Shown here: in pieces, positions 26,047 through 32,485 of the stretch
Numbering within the stretch: the first letter of the stretch is position 1
Layout: each line of letters starts with the position of its first letter
Origin: JAVXCQ01 sp036659415
GTDB lineage: Bacteria; Bacillota; Negativicutes; Acidaminococcales; Acidaminococcaceae
Reading direction: 5' to 3'
DNA length: 64,000 bases
Assembly (NCBI GenBank): GCA_036659415.1
Contig: JAVXCQ010000004.1
Span: forward strand, 21,921 to 85,920
Translations under genes and position numbers: made by a program
The notes under the pieces: generated by a model
What the model was told of the DNA's origin: nothing
Database searches by the model: none
Seen by the model: only the letters and a program-made list of their open reading frames with translations

Positions 26047-26081
26047 ATAGCACTTGGCTACTTTAGCCAAGTGCTATTTTA
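26047..26081 (+). terminator. Second terminator after pilin 2
   Basis: ATAGCACTTGGCTA (26047-26060) pairs perfectly with TAGCCAAGTGCTAT (26064-26077), followed by TTT. The GCACTTG/CAAGTGC core is shared with the hairpin after pilin 3. Confidence 0.85.
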
Positions 26082-26097
26082 TGCAAAGGGCTATAAC

Positions 26098-26126
26098 TTG
26101 TGTTATAAAAAAAAAACAGTTATAAT
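26098..26126 (+). promoter_or_regulatory. Promoter of pilin 3
   Basis: TTGTGT (26098-26103), a 17-base spacer containing an A10 run, TATAAT (26121-26126). The homopolymer in the spacer could slip and change promoter spacing. Confidence 0.7.
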
Positions 26127-26202
26127 TACGCTAAAAGAAAGAGTTGCTATTTTTATAAAAGTCAAAGTTAGGGCAAGTAGGATGGGGAAAAGGGTGAGTT
26201 TT

Positions 26203-26631
26203 ATGCAGGGTAAAAAAGGTTTTACCTTAATTGAGCTAGTAGTAGTCATTGCTATTTTGGGTATTTTAGCCGGTATCGCTATCCCTAGACTTATGGATGC
26301 TACGGCTGCGGCGCGGGGAGCTAAAATTGTAGCAGATTTGCGAACTATTGATAGTGCTGCGACGCTGTATAATAGCAAAACAGGTTTTTTGCCCAACAAA
26401 ATCAATGATTTATTGACGGACGATATTAAAAAAAATCAATACAAGCTCTTGGTAGCGCTCCCGGAACCACCACAGGGACTGGCTACGTTGGTAAATAATG
26501 TGGGTAAGACGATTGAGTTGCCACCGGTGGTTAATCCTGATACTGGCAAGGTGCAGGTGTATAGTTTGGATAATAAAGGGCGAGCTACCTTTGCTAAATT
26601 GACGCTGGAAGAACTGATGAATTTACCGTAA
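26203..26631 (+). CDS. Type IV pilin 3
   Basis: I take the start at ATG 26203, six bases after AGGGTGA, giving leader MQGKKG and a 142-aa prepilin. The open frame extends to 26071, but that region holds a terminator and a promoter. FTLIE with Glu5, no Cys. It belongs to the IPRLMDATAAARGAK group. The globular domain differs from pilins 1-2 and ends GRATFAKLTLEELMNLP. In-frame ATG 26182 and GTG 26194 are less likely alternatives. Confidence 0.88.
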   Translation: MQGKKGFTLIELVVVIAILGILAGIAIPRLMDATAAARGAKIVADLRTIDSAATLYNSKTGFLPNKINDLLTDDIKKNQYKLLVALPEPPQGLATLVNNVGKTIELPPVVNPDTGKVQVYSLDNKGRATFAKLTLEELMNLP

Positions 26632-26650
26632 GATTATAGTTGGATTATGA

Positions 26651-26685
26651 ATAACAGCACTTGACTAAAAGGCAAGTGCTGTTAT
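26651..26685 (+). terminator. Hairpin after pilin 3
   Basis: ATAACAGCACTTG (26651-26663) pairs with CAAGTGCTGTTAT (26673-26685), a perfect 13-bp stem. No T-run follows, so termination may be weak. Confidence 0.65.
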
Positions 26686-26749
26686 GTACCTTAAAGCGGC
26701 ACTAGTGGATAACTTTAAATAGTTAAGTATTATATAAAGCATATTATTA

Positions 26750-26758
26750 TGCTATAAT
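26750..26758 (+). promoter_or_regulatory. Extended -10 promoter of pilin 4
   Basis: TGCTATAAT, extended -10, about 84 bases before pilin 4. No clear -35. Confidence 0.6.
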
Positions 26759-26841
26759 TAATCGAAAATTGAAAAATTAACACGTACATAGGACGACAAC
26801 AGCACCGATGTGGTTAGAGTCTGCAAGGGAGAATAGATTGA

Positions 26842-27312
26842 ATGAAGATTCAAAGACAAAAAACAGGTTTTACTTTAATTGAGCTAGTAGTAGTTATTGC
26901 TATTTTGGGCATTTTAGCCGGCATTGCTATCCCTAGACTTATGGATGCCACGGCTGCGGCGCGGGGAGCTAAAATCGTAGCAGATTTGCGAACTATTGAT
27001 AGTGCAGTGCTAGTGTATAATGCCAAAACCGGCAAAATGCCATCTAAAGATTATATTCAGGAACTAACCACGGTAGCAGCACCTAGTGAGGTCAAGCCCA
27101 CCACCTATAAGCTTTTAGCGGCGTGGCCGATACCACCGCTGGGGAAGGTAACCATTGTTAATAATTATGGTCATACGATGAATATCACTTCGACAAAAAC
27201 TAAATACACGTTGGATTTAACTGAGGATAGTCCTAATTACGGACGGGCTCTGTATAATTATTCTTCCATTGATAATCTAATGGCCTTCGATGATAAAAGT
27301 GACCGTGTTTAA
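26842..27312 (+). CDS. Type IV pilin 4
   Basis: 156 aa. The leader MKIQRQKTG is the only one of the five with Thr rather than Lys before the cleavage Gly. FTLIE with Glu5, no Cys. The variable domain shares TTYKLLAAWPIPPLGKVT with pilins 1-2 but has a longer insertion before the NYGRALYN motif and a charged C-terminus (DDKSDRV). A mosaic look: the N-terminal half belongs to the 3-5 group, while the middle resembles pilins 1-2. Confidence 0.92.
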   Translation: MKIQRQKTGFTLIELVVVIAILGILAGIAIPRLMDATAAARGAKIVADLRTIDSAVLVYNAKTGKMPSKDYIQELTTVAAPSEVKPTTYKLLAAWPIPPLGKVTIVNNYGHTMNITSTKTKYTLDLTEDSPNYGRALYNYSSIDNLMAFDDKSDRV

Positions 27313-27384
27313 ACTGAAGGCAAAGACGTACTGCTTAAGCAGGAGTAGCATAAACGTATTTATAAAAAAAAGAGGTGGCCTAAC

Positions 27385-27822
27385 ATGGAAAGCAAAAAGG
27401 GTTTTACCTTAATTGAGCTAGTAGTAGTCATTGCTATTTTGGGTATTTTAGCCGGCATTGCTATCCCTAGACTTATGGATGCCACGGCTGCGGCGCGGGG
27501 AGCTAAAATCGTAGCGGATTTGCGAACTATTGATAGTGCCGCCTTATTGTATCAGATAAAGACGGGAAAGTTACCGCTCAATCCTGCAGATTTAACGCAG
27601 AACTCGGCAGTAGATGCTAGCCCACGGCAAATTAAGCTCTTAGCTGCCTGGCCCCAAGTGCACCCAGGCAAGGCGACGGTACAAGGTTTTGATGGCAAGG
27701 AAAAGTTAGTGACACCCTTTGGACAGAGCCCGGCTTATCGCCTAAATGGGTTTACGGGGCGGGCGTTGTTAGATGGTCAGACTGTGGAAGACCTATTAAC
27801 CAAGGGCAATATCTATAACTAG
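27385..27822 (+). CDS. Type IV pilin 5
   Basis: 145 aa, the shortest leader (MESKKG), FTLIE, no Cys. N-terminal half as in pilins 3-4. The C-terminal half (KLLAAWPQVHPGKATVQGFDGKE in part, then GRALLDGQTVEDLL) recalls pilin 1. The ribosome site is GAGGTGG. No clear promoter or T-tailed terminator separates it from pilin 4, so the two may be co-transcribed. Confidence 0.92.
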   Translation: MESKKGFTLIELVVVIAILGILAGIAIPRLMDATAAARGAKIVADLRTIDSAALLYQIKTGKLPLNPADLTQNSAVDASPRQIKLLAAWPQVHPGKATVQGFDGKEKLVTPFGQSPAYRLNGFTGRALLDGQTVEDLLTKGNIYN

Positions 27823-27845
27823 TGGTACAAAAATAACGATAGCTT

Positions 27846-27890
27846 ACCCTTTTGAGTTAGTTCTAAAGAGCCAATTCAAAAGGGTTTTTA
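27846..27890 (+). terminator. Terminator after pilin 5
   Basis: ACCCTTTTGAGTT (27846-27858) pairs with AATTCAAAAGGGT (27873-27885), one G-U pair, followed by TTTT. Confidence 0.87.
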
Positions 27891-28007
27891 CGTAGTTTTT
27901 ATGTGGTTTGGGTGAATTCATAAGGTTATATTTAAAAATAGATTTCTATATGGTACAATTAAAAACATAATGAGGCCGAGTGGCTGTTAATTTAAGGTTG
28001 TGATTTT

Positions 28008-28757
28008 TTGTTTCTATTATTTGCTAGTTATTTTATTATAGGGATTGTAGTGGGGAGCTTTTTGAACGTTTGTATTTACCGTTTACCGGTGGGACGCTCG
28101 ATTATTAGCCCACCCTCCGCTTGCGGGGCGTGTGGACACCGGTTGGCACTATGGGATATGGTGCCGGTTGTGAGCTATTTTTTACTGGGGGGGAAATGCC
28201 GCTATTGCCAGGCGCCCTATAGTATGCGTTATGCACTAGTAGAGTTACTAACCGGTTGCTTATTTGTATTGTGTGGTTTTTTTTATTTGCCGGGACTAAC
28301 ACTATGGCTGGTTTTTGTGTTAGTGGCCGGATTGGTGGTAATTACCTTTGTTGACTTTGACCATCAAATTATCCTTGATGAAGTTTTAATTCTGCTTTTA
28401 GCTTGTGGGGGTGGCTATGTCTATTTAACTTTTGCAGATAAGTTTGATGCGTTGTATGGGGCTCTACTAGCTGGTGGTCTTATGCTGGTGATTTTTGTGG
28501 CCAGTCGGGGAGGTATGGGGGCAGGCGACGTGAAGCTGAGCTTTGTTTTAGGCGTGTGGTTGGGTTTTAAAGCTAGTCTAGTGTGTTTGATGCTGGCCTT
28601 TGTGGTGGGGGGCTTAGTTGGTGTGGTCTTATTGGCAACAGGACTTAAAACTCGCAAAGACCCCATTCCCTTTGGACCGTATTTGTGTTTAGGTGCATAT
28701 ATCGCCCTGCTTTTTTCGCCTTATTTAATATATTACTATTGGTTGTTGTTTGTATAG
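28008..28757 (+). CDS. pilD: Prepilin peptidase
   Basis: Inner-membrane aspartic protease that cleaves the leaders of the upstream pilins and N-methylates the new N-terminus. 249 aa. Seen: GSFLNVCIYRLP, the zinc-like CGACG...CRYC pairs of the methylase part (about residues 38-68), and the two catalytic Asp motifs, DFDHQIILDE (about 121) and GAGDVKL (about 172). Multiple membrane spans. The start is TTG 28008 with AAGG upstream; no ATG is nearby. Confidence 0.94.
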   Translation: MFLLFASYFIIGIVVGSFLNVCIYRLPVGRSIISPPSACGACGHRLALWDMVPVVSYFLLGGKCRYCQAPYSMRYALVELLTGCLFVLCGFFYLPGLTLWLVFVLVAGLVVITFVDFDHQIILDEVLILLLACGGGYVYLTFADKFDALYGALLAGGLMLVIFVASRGGMGAGDVKLSFVLGVWLGFKASLVCLMLAFVVGGLVGVVLLATGLKTRKDPIPFGPYLCLGAYIALLFSPYLIYYYWLLFV

Positions 28758-28766
28758 TGTTATAAT
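28739..28766 (+). promoter_or_regulatory. Promoter of pilMNO
   Basis: TTGGTT (28739-28744), a 16-base spacer, TATAAT (28761-28766) with TGT just before it. It overlaps the end of pilD. Confidence 0.6.
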
Positions 28767-28825
28767 ATTAATTAACGTCAAAGTGACTAAACGCAGGCTA
28801 ATTTGGAGCTAAAGGAGAAAAACAG

Positions 28826-29902
28826 ATGAATTTTAAACATTTATTAAATAAGCTGTTTTTTCCAAGCCCAAAGTTAATTTTGGGTATTGATCTGGGAGCG
28901 GAACGCGTCAAGGTTGTACAAATGAATTTAAAAGGCCGAAAACCATTGGTGGAAGATTTTGTCATAGCAGATTTGCCGACTGAATTAAAAACAGCAGGTC
29001 TTACGCAACATACGGAAGAAATGGCATCTTTCTTGCATGAGGTGATTTACAAGCATGGTTTTACGGCTAAATATGCTATCTTTAGTATTGGTGGGCGGAA
29101 TGCTTTTGTGCGGGAGATTGATATGCCCAATATGCCAGAAGCTGAAATGCGGCAAGCTGTGACCTGGGATGCGGGGCAGTATGTTCCTTATGAAGCAGAT
29201 TCTTATTATGTGGATTTTGCTGAGTTTGGCACGCTGACAGAGGATGGTCAACAGCCGATTATGCTGGTGGCAGCGCCACGGGATGTTGTGGATAGTTTAG
29301 TAGCCGTGGGAGATTTTTTAAATCTTGAAATTATTAAACTGGATATTGAGGTTTTGTCCACTTACCGTACTCTAGGGGAAACTTATCAAAATTTTTTGCT
29401 GTTGGATATGGGCAATACTTTTTCTAAGATTACGATTTTTCAAACTGGAGCACCGGTAGCGCAGCGCAGTATCCCTCATAGCACTTTTATGTTTAGCGGA
29501 ATTATTGCTCAAGCACTGGAAATAGAGCGGACAGAAGCTGATCAGCTCATTAGAACCAAAGATTTTCTACTAAAGAATAATAGCGCCGAGGAGAAAGTGC
29601 ATAAAGCATTGGTCGAAGCGGCGGACGATCTGGTGCGGGAATGTCAGCGGACTAGCGAATACTATATTATGAATAAAAAAACTGCTGTTTTCACGCATTT
29701 AGTACTCGTGGGCAGTGGTTCTAATCTTAGCGGGTTAACTAGCTATTTGCAGGAAAAATTGTCGCTAAAGGTAGAGCAGCACGATATTTTAAAACAAGTT
29801 GCTTTTAGTGGTAAATACCAAAGTGATAAAGTTAAAGCCGTGGCACAATCGCTGACGGTAGCAATTGGTGCGGCGATGTCCGGAGGTGACCTTGATGATT
29901 AA
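28826..29902 (+). CDS. pilM: Pilus assembly protein PilM
   Basis: Cytoplasmic actin-like ATPase-fold protein that binds the PilN tail and couples the motor to the PilNO platform. 358 aa. Seen: ILGIDLGAERVKVVQ (phosphate-1 loop, about residues 18-32), SIGGRNAFVREIDMP, LLLDMGNTFSKITIF (about 192) and LVGSGSNLSGL (about 292), the usual PilM landmarks. ATG after AAAGGAG. It overlaps pilN by 8 bases. Confidence 0.94.
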   Translation: MNFKHLLNKLFFPSPKLILGIDLGAERVKVVQMNLKGRKPLVEDFVIADLPTELKTAGLTQHTEEMASFLHEVIYKHGFTAKYAIFSIGGRNAFVREIDMPNMPEAEMRQAVTWDAGQYVPYEADSYYVDFAEFGTLTEDGQQPIMLVAAPRDVVDSLVAVGDFLNLEIIKLDIEVLSTYRTLGETYQNFLLLDMGNTFSKITIFQTGAPVAQRSIPHSTFMFSGIIAQALEIERTEADQLIRTKDFLLKNNSAEEKVHKALVEAADDLVRECQRTSEYYIMNKKTAVFTHLVLVGSGSNLSGLTSYLQEKLSLKVEQHDILKQVAFSGKYQSDKVKAVAQSLTVAIGAAMSGGDLDD

Positions 29903-30485
29903 AATCAATCTGTTACCAGAAGAACGGCGCAAAAAAGAATTACCCATAGAAAAAATTTATCTTGTGGCAACGTATGCTTTTGTGATTTTAGCCTTGTGTT
30001 TATGGGGCTATAATTTGGCTGTTTTTAAATATACCGAAGCTAAACTGGAAACCGTGAACAGTAACATTAGTGCCTTGCACGTGTGGCAGGAACGCTATGA
30101 ACTTAACCAAGCCCAAAATGCTGATATTAAGCAACGGGAAGTAATTGTGACAGATTTAAGTAAAACCAGAATGTTCTGGAGTCGTAATCTTGCGGAGCTG
30201 GGTAACATTACGCCCTATGGTTGTTGGCTTACGGCCGTGCGTCAGGATACCAATAAACCGGAAAAAATTACTATTACTGGTAAGGCCCTCAAGATGGAGA
30301 TGCTTTTAGATTTTATTTATCGTTTGCAGCAAGAACCTTATATTAATTCCGTGGAATTAACTTCTACTGATCTCAATACTGGTGGGCAAAAAGGGCAGAC
30401 GGATAATCTTAATTTTTCTGTGACGGTACTACAAGCCGGTCTGGCAACTAAGAGTGTACCATCACCAAGTGGGGGTGCTAAGTAA
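29895..30485 (+). CDS. pilN: Pilus assembly protein PilN
   Basis: Bitopic inner-membrane protein. It begins MIKINLLPEERRKKE, the conserved PilM-binding tail, and has one membrane span (about residues 23-42), a coiled stretch and a periplasmic ferredoxin-like domain. About 196 aa. ATG 29895 is 8 bases after GGAGGTG; the longer frame from 29865 has no ribosome site. Confidence 0.92.
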   Translation: MIKINLLPEERRKKELPIEKIYLVATYAFVILALCLWGYNLAVFKYTEAKLETVNSNISALHVWQERYELNQAQNADIKQREVIVTDLSKTRMFWSRNLAELGNITPYGCWLTAVRQDTNKPEKITITGKALKMEMLLDFIYRLQQEPYINSVELTSTDLNTGGQKGQTDNLNFSVTVLQAGLATKSVPSPSGGAK

Positions 30486-31141
30486 TGACGCTGACTGATT
30501 TGAAAATAACACCTCGCCACCGCTCCATGTTCATGCTTTTAGGAGGACTGATCTTTTTCCTCGTCATTAGTTTGGAAGTGGTTTTTCCTTTGCGCGTAGA
30601 TATTGCCAATAACGATAACGCTCTTTTGCAGGCGGAGTCACAACTGGCGGCTTTACAAACTTTTGCTGGCCAAAATCAAGATTATGAATCTTTGCTCAAA
30701 ATCCAAGGACTCAAGGTAGCAGAAGCAAAAAAACAGCTACCGGATCTAGTAACGGCACCAGAACTGGTAGCAGAATATTCTCAGCTGGCAGAGGCTAATG
30801 GTGTGCGTCTATTGACGCTTAATCTGCCCACGGAAACTAAAAAAGTCAAAACTTATTTTGCTCTACCCATTAAAATGTCATTGGGCGGCGATTATTTCAA
30901 ACTGGTTGCTTTTTTACAGCAGCTTGAAACCGGGACTAGATTTGTGAAACTAGAAGGAGCTGATTTTACCGCAGACGATAAGGACGGCTCACTCAAAATG
31001 GATGCTAGCTTCGTTGTTTATGCTCTCAAAGGGACAACGCAGGTACTGACGCAGGAACAAAAGGCTACGCGCAATGATTACAAAGCAGCTGTGGAAGCAA
31101 AGGCAGCGCGTGAAGCTGCGGTAAGAGAAGCAAAAAAATAA
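30485..31141 (+). CDS. pilO: Pilus assembly protein PilO
   Basis: Partner of PilN. 218 aa: one membrane span near residues 16-36, a coiled coil, then a periplasmic domain with GGDYFKLVAFLQQLETGTRFVKL, the PilO-type fold, and an Ala/Lys-rich tail ending REAKK. The start shares one base with the pilN stop (TAATG). A terminator follows. Confidence 0.9.
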   Translation: MTLTDLKITPRHRSMFMLLGGLIFFLVISLEVVFPLRVDIANNDNALLQAESQLAALQTFAGQNQDYESLLKIQGLKVAEAKKQLPDLVTAPELVAEYSQLAEANGVRLLTLNLPTETKKVKTYFALPIKMSLGGDYFKLVAFLQQLETGTRFVKLEGADFTADDKDGSLKMDASFVVYALKGTTQVLTQEQKATRNDYKAAVEAKAAREAAVREAKK

Positions 31142-31154
31142 AGTTGCAATGGGG

Positions 31155-31182
31155 GCTACCGTTTTTACGGTAGCTTTTTTTA
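31155..31182 (+). terminator. Terminator of pilMNO
   Basis: GCTACCGT (31155-31162) pairs with ACGGTAGC (31167-31174), followed by TTTTTTT. Confidence 0.93.
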
Positions 31183-31238
31183 CTTAAGATGACACATAAA
31201 AAACATAATTAAGTTTCATAATCAAAATTAGCTGGGAG

Positions 31239-31263
31239 TAGTCAAGCTGTGACTAGTTAGTCA
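31239..31263. promoter_or_regulatory. Triple TAGTCA/TGACTA operator-like element
   Basis: TAGTCA (31239-31244), 5 bases, TGACTA (31250-31255), 2 bases, TAGTCA (31258-31263): alternating half-sites forming two overlapping palindromes. It lies 30 bases upstream of the TATAAT of the efflux operon, where a repressor or activator would act. Confidence 0.55.
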
Positions 31264-31292
31264 TTTTTCTAGGCAAAAGCCTTGCTTAGCGT

Positions 31293-31298
31293 TATAAT
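31293..31298 (+). promoter_or_regulatory. -10 box of RND efflux operon
   Basis: A perfect TATAAT 60 bases before the adaptor gene. The hexamer at 31270-31275 (TAGGCA) is a weak -35, consistent with a regulated promoter. Confidence 0.55.
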
Positions 31299-31357
31299 TA
31301 ATAATTAATACAAAAAACGTAACTAATGGGGAATGTGGAAACCGGAGGGGTTAACAG

Positions 31358-32485
31358 ATGAACTGGCGGGATAAAAAGGTAGAAGTGGTGTTGGGACTGG
31401 TAGTTGTGCTACTAGTGGTTAGTGGTGTAAGAATTTATTCTAATGTATCATCAGCACGGGAACGAGCTCTACGGGCGTCACAGGGTAAAGCCGTAGCGGT
31501 ACCGACTGCTTTTGCACAACGGGGAACTATGAAGCCGGTACTAGAATTTGCAGGCAATCTAGAACCTTTATGGCAAGCTGACCTGGGAGCCAAAATAGCT
31601 GGTAGGATTGAGCAGGTGCTGGTGGAAGAGGGAGCTTATGTAGAGGCTGGTACGGTGCTAGCTCTCCTAGATAATAATGAAATAGGAGCTACGACTAATG
31701 CCGCCCGGGGTAGTATGTATGATGCCCAAGCGAGCTTAGAACAAGCGGAAACGACTTTGGCCCGTAACCAAATGTTGTGGTCCAAGGGGGCAGTTTCAGC
31801 CCAAGAGCTGGACAACGCTAAGTTTATGCGGGATATGGCCAAGGGCAAGCTAGAAGCGGCTCAGGGAACCTATGAGAATGCGACTTCCAGAATGGCGGGG
31901 ACGCAAATCATTACGCCCCAGGCCGGATATGTGGTAAAACGCTATTTTCAGGAAGGTTACTATGCCAATGTGGGGGTAGCCTTGTTTAAAGTTGCGGATA
32001 TTTCTACACTTTTAGCTAAAATCAATATTCCCGAAGGGCAAATTAGCTCGGTCACAGTAGGAAGCAAAGCGGAAATTACAGTACCGGCCATGCCTGGTGT
32101 TAAGGTACTGGGACGATTAACAAAAATTGCGGCGGTAGCGGATTTACCGGCACGTACTTTTGTGGCAGAGGTTGCTATCCCTAATGCGAAGGGTCAATTG
32201 CGGGGTGGTCTTTATGCTAATGTGCAGTTGGAAACTCTAGAAAAAACTAATGTACTTACTATTCCACAAACGGCTATTGTCATGCGAGAAGACCAAAGAA
32301 CAGTGCTGGTAGTAGGTGAGGACAATTCGATTCAGCGTAAAGTACTGGTAACAGGCTATATCGGTGATGGTTTAGTGGAAGTACTAAGTGGTATTGATGA
32401 AACTGACCGAATTGTAGTGGGCGGACAAAATAAAATTCGTGAAGGTAGTAAAGTCAAAATCAATGAGGACGGTAGTTTGCAATGA
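31358..32485 (+). CDS. RND efflux periplasmic adaptor
   Basis: 375-aa membrane-fusion protein: N-terminal membrane anchor or signal (VVLGLVVVLLVVSGV), a lipoyl/barrel-sandwich half (GAKIAGRIEQVLVEEGAYVEAG), a coiled-coil hairpin (about residues 110-165, EQAETTLARNQMLWSKGAVS), the returning lipoyl half and a beta-barrel. It links the pump to an outer-membrane channel. It overlaps the pump gene by four bases. No TolC-type channel gene is in the window. Confidence 0.92.
   Translation: MNWRDKKVEVVLGLVVVLLVVSGVRIYSNVSSARERALRASQGKAVAVPTAFAQRGTMKPVLEFAGNLEPLWQADLGAKIAGRIEQVLVEEGAYVEAGTVLALLDNNEIGATTNAARGSMYDAQASLEQAETTLARNQMLWSKGAVSAQELDNAKFMRDMAKGKLEAAQGTYENATSRMAGTQIITPQAGYVVKRYFQEGYYANVGVALFKVADISTLLAKINIPEGQISSVTVGSKAEITVPAMPGVKVLGRLTKIAAVADLPARTFVAEVAIPNAKGQLRGGLYANVQLETLEKTNVLTIPQTAIVMREDQRTVLVVGEDNSIQRKVLVTGYIGDGLVEVLSGIDETDRIVVGGQNKIREGSKVKINEDGSLQ

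Larger units (their letters stand above)
24880..27822 (+). repeat. Five-gene tandem pilin array
   Basis: Five pilin genes in direct order share an almost invariant 5' part from the codons for GFTLIELVVVIAILGILAGIAIPR to about residue 50. They fall into two groups: genes 1-2 (IPRFMDATASARGSK) and genes 3-5 (IPRLMDATAAARGAK). Genes 1 and 2 also share their ribosome-site region. The 3' halves diverge in sequence and length but keep a common C-terminal motif. Confidence 0.9.

Noticed and set aside
26071..26202. Pilin 3 with a 44-residue N-terminal extension
   Set aside because: The extension overlaps a terminator and a promoter, and a prepilin leader should be short. ATG 26203 with AGGGTGA fits.
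18681..31141. Type II secretion system instead of type IV pilus
   Set aside because: PilT and PilM/N/O are present and no GspD-C-L-M-K set appears, although the pilins are GspG-like in shape.
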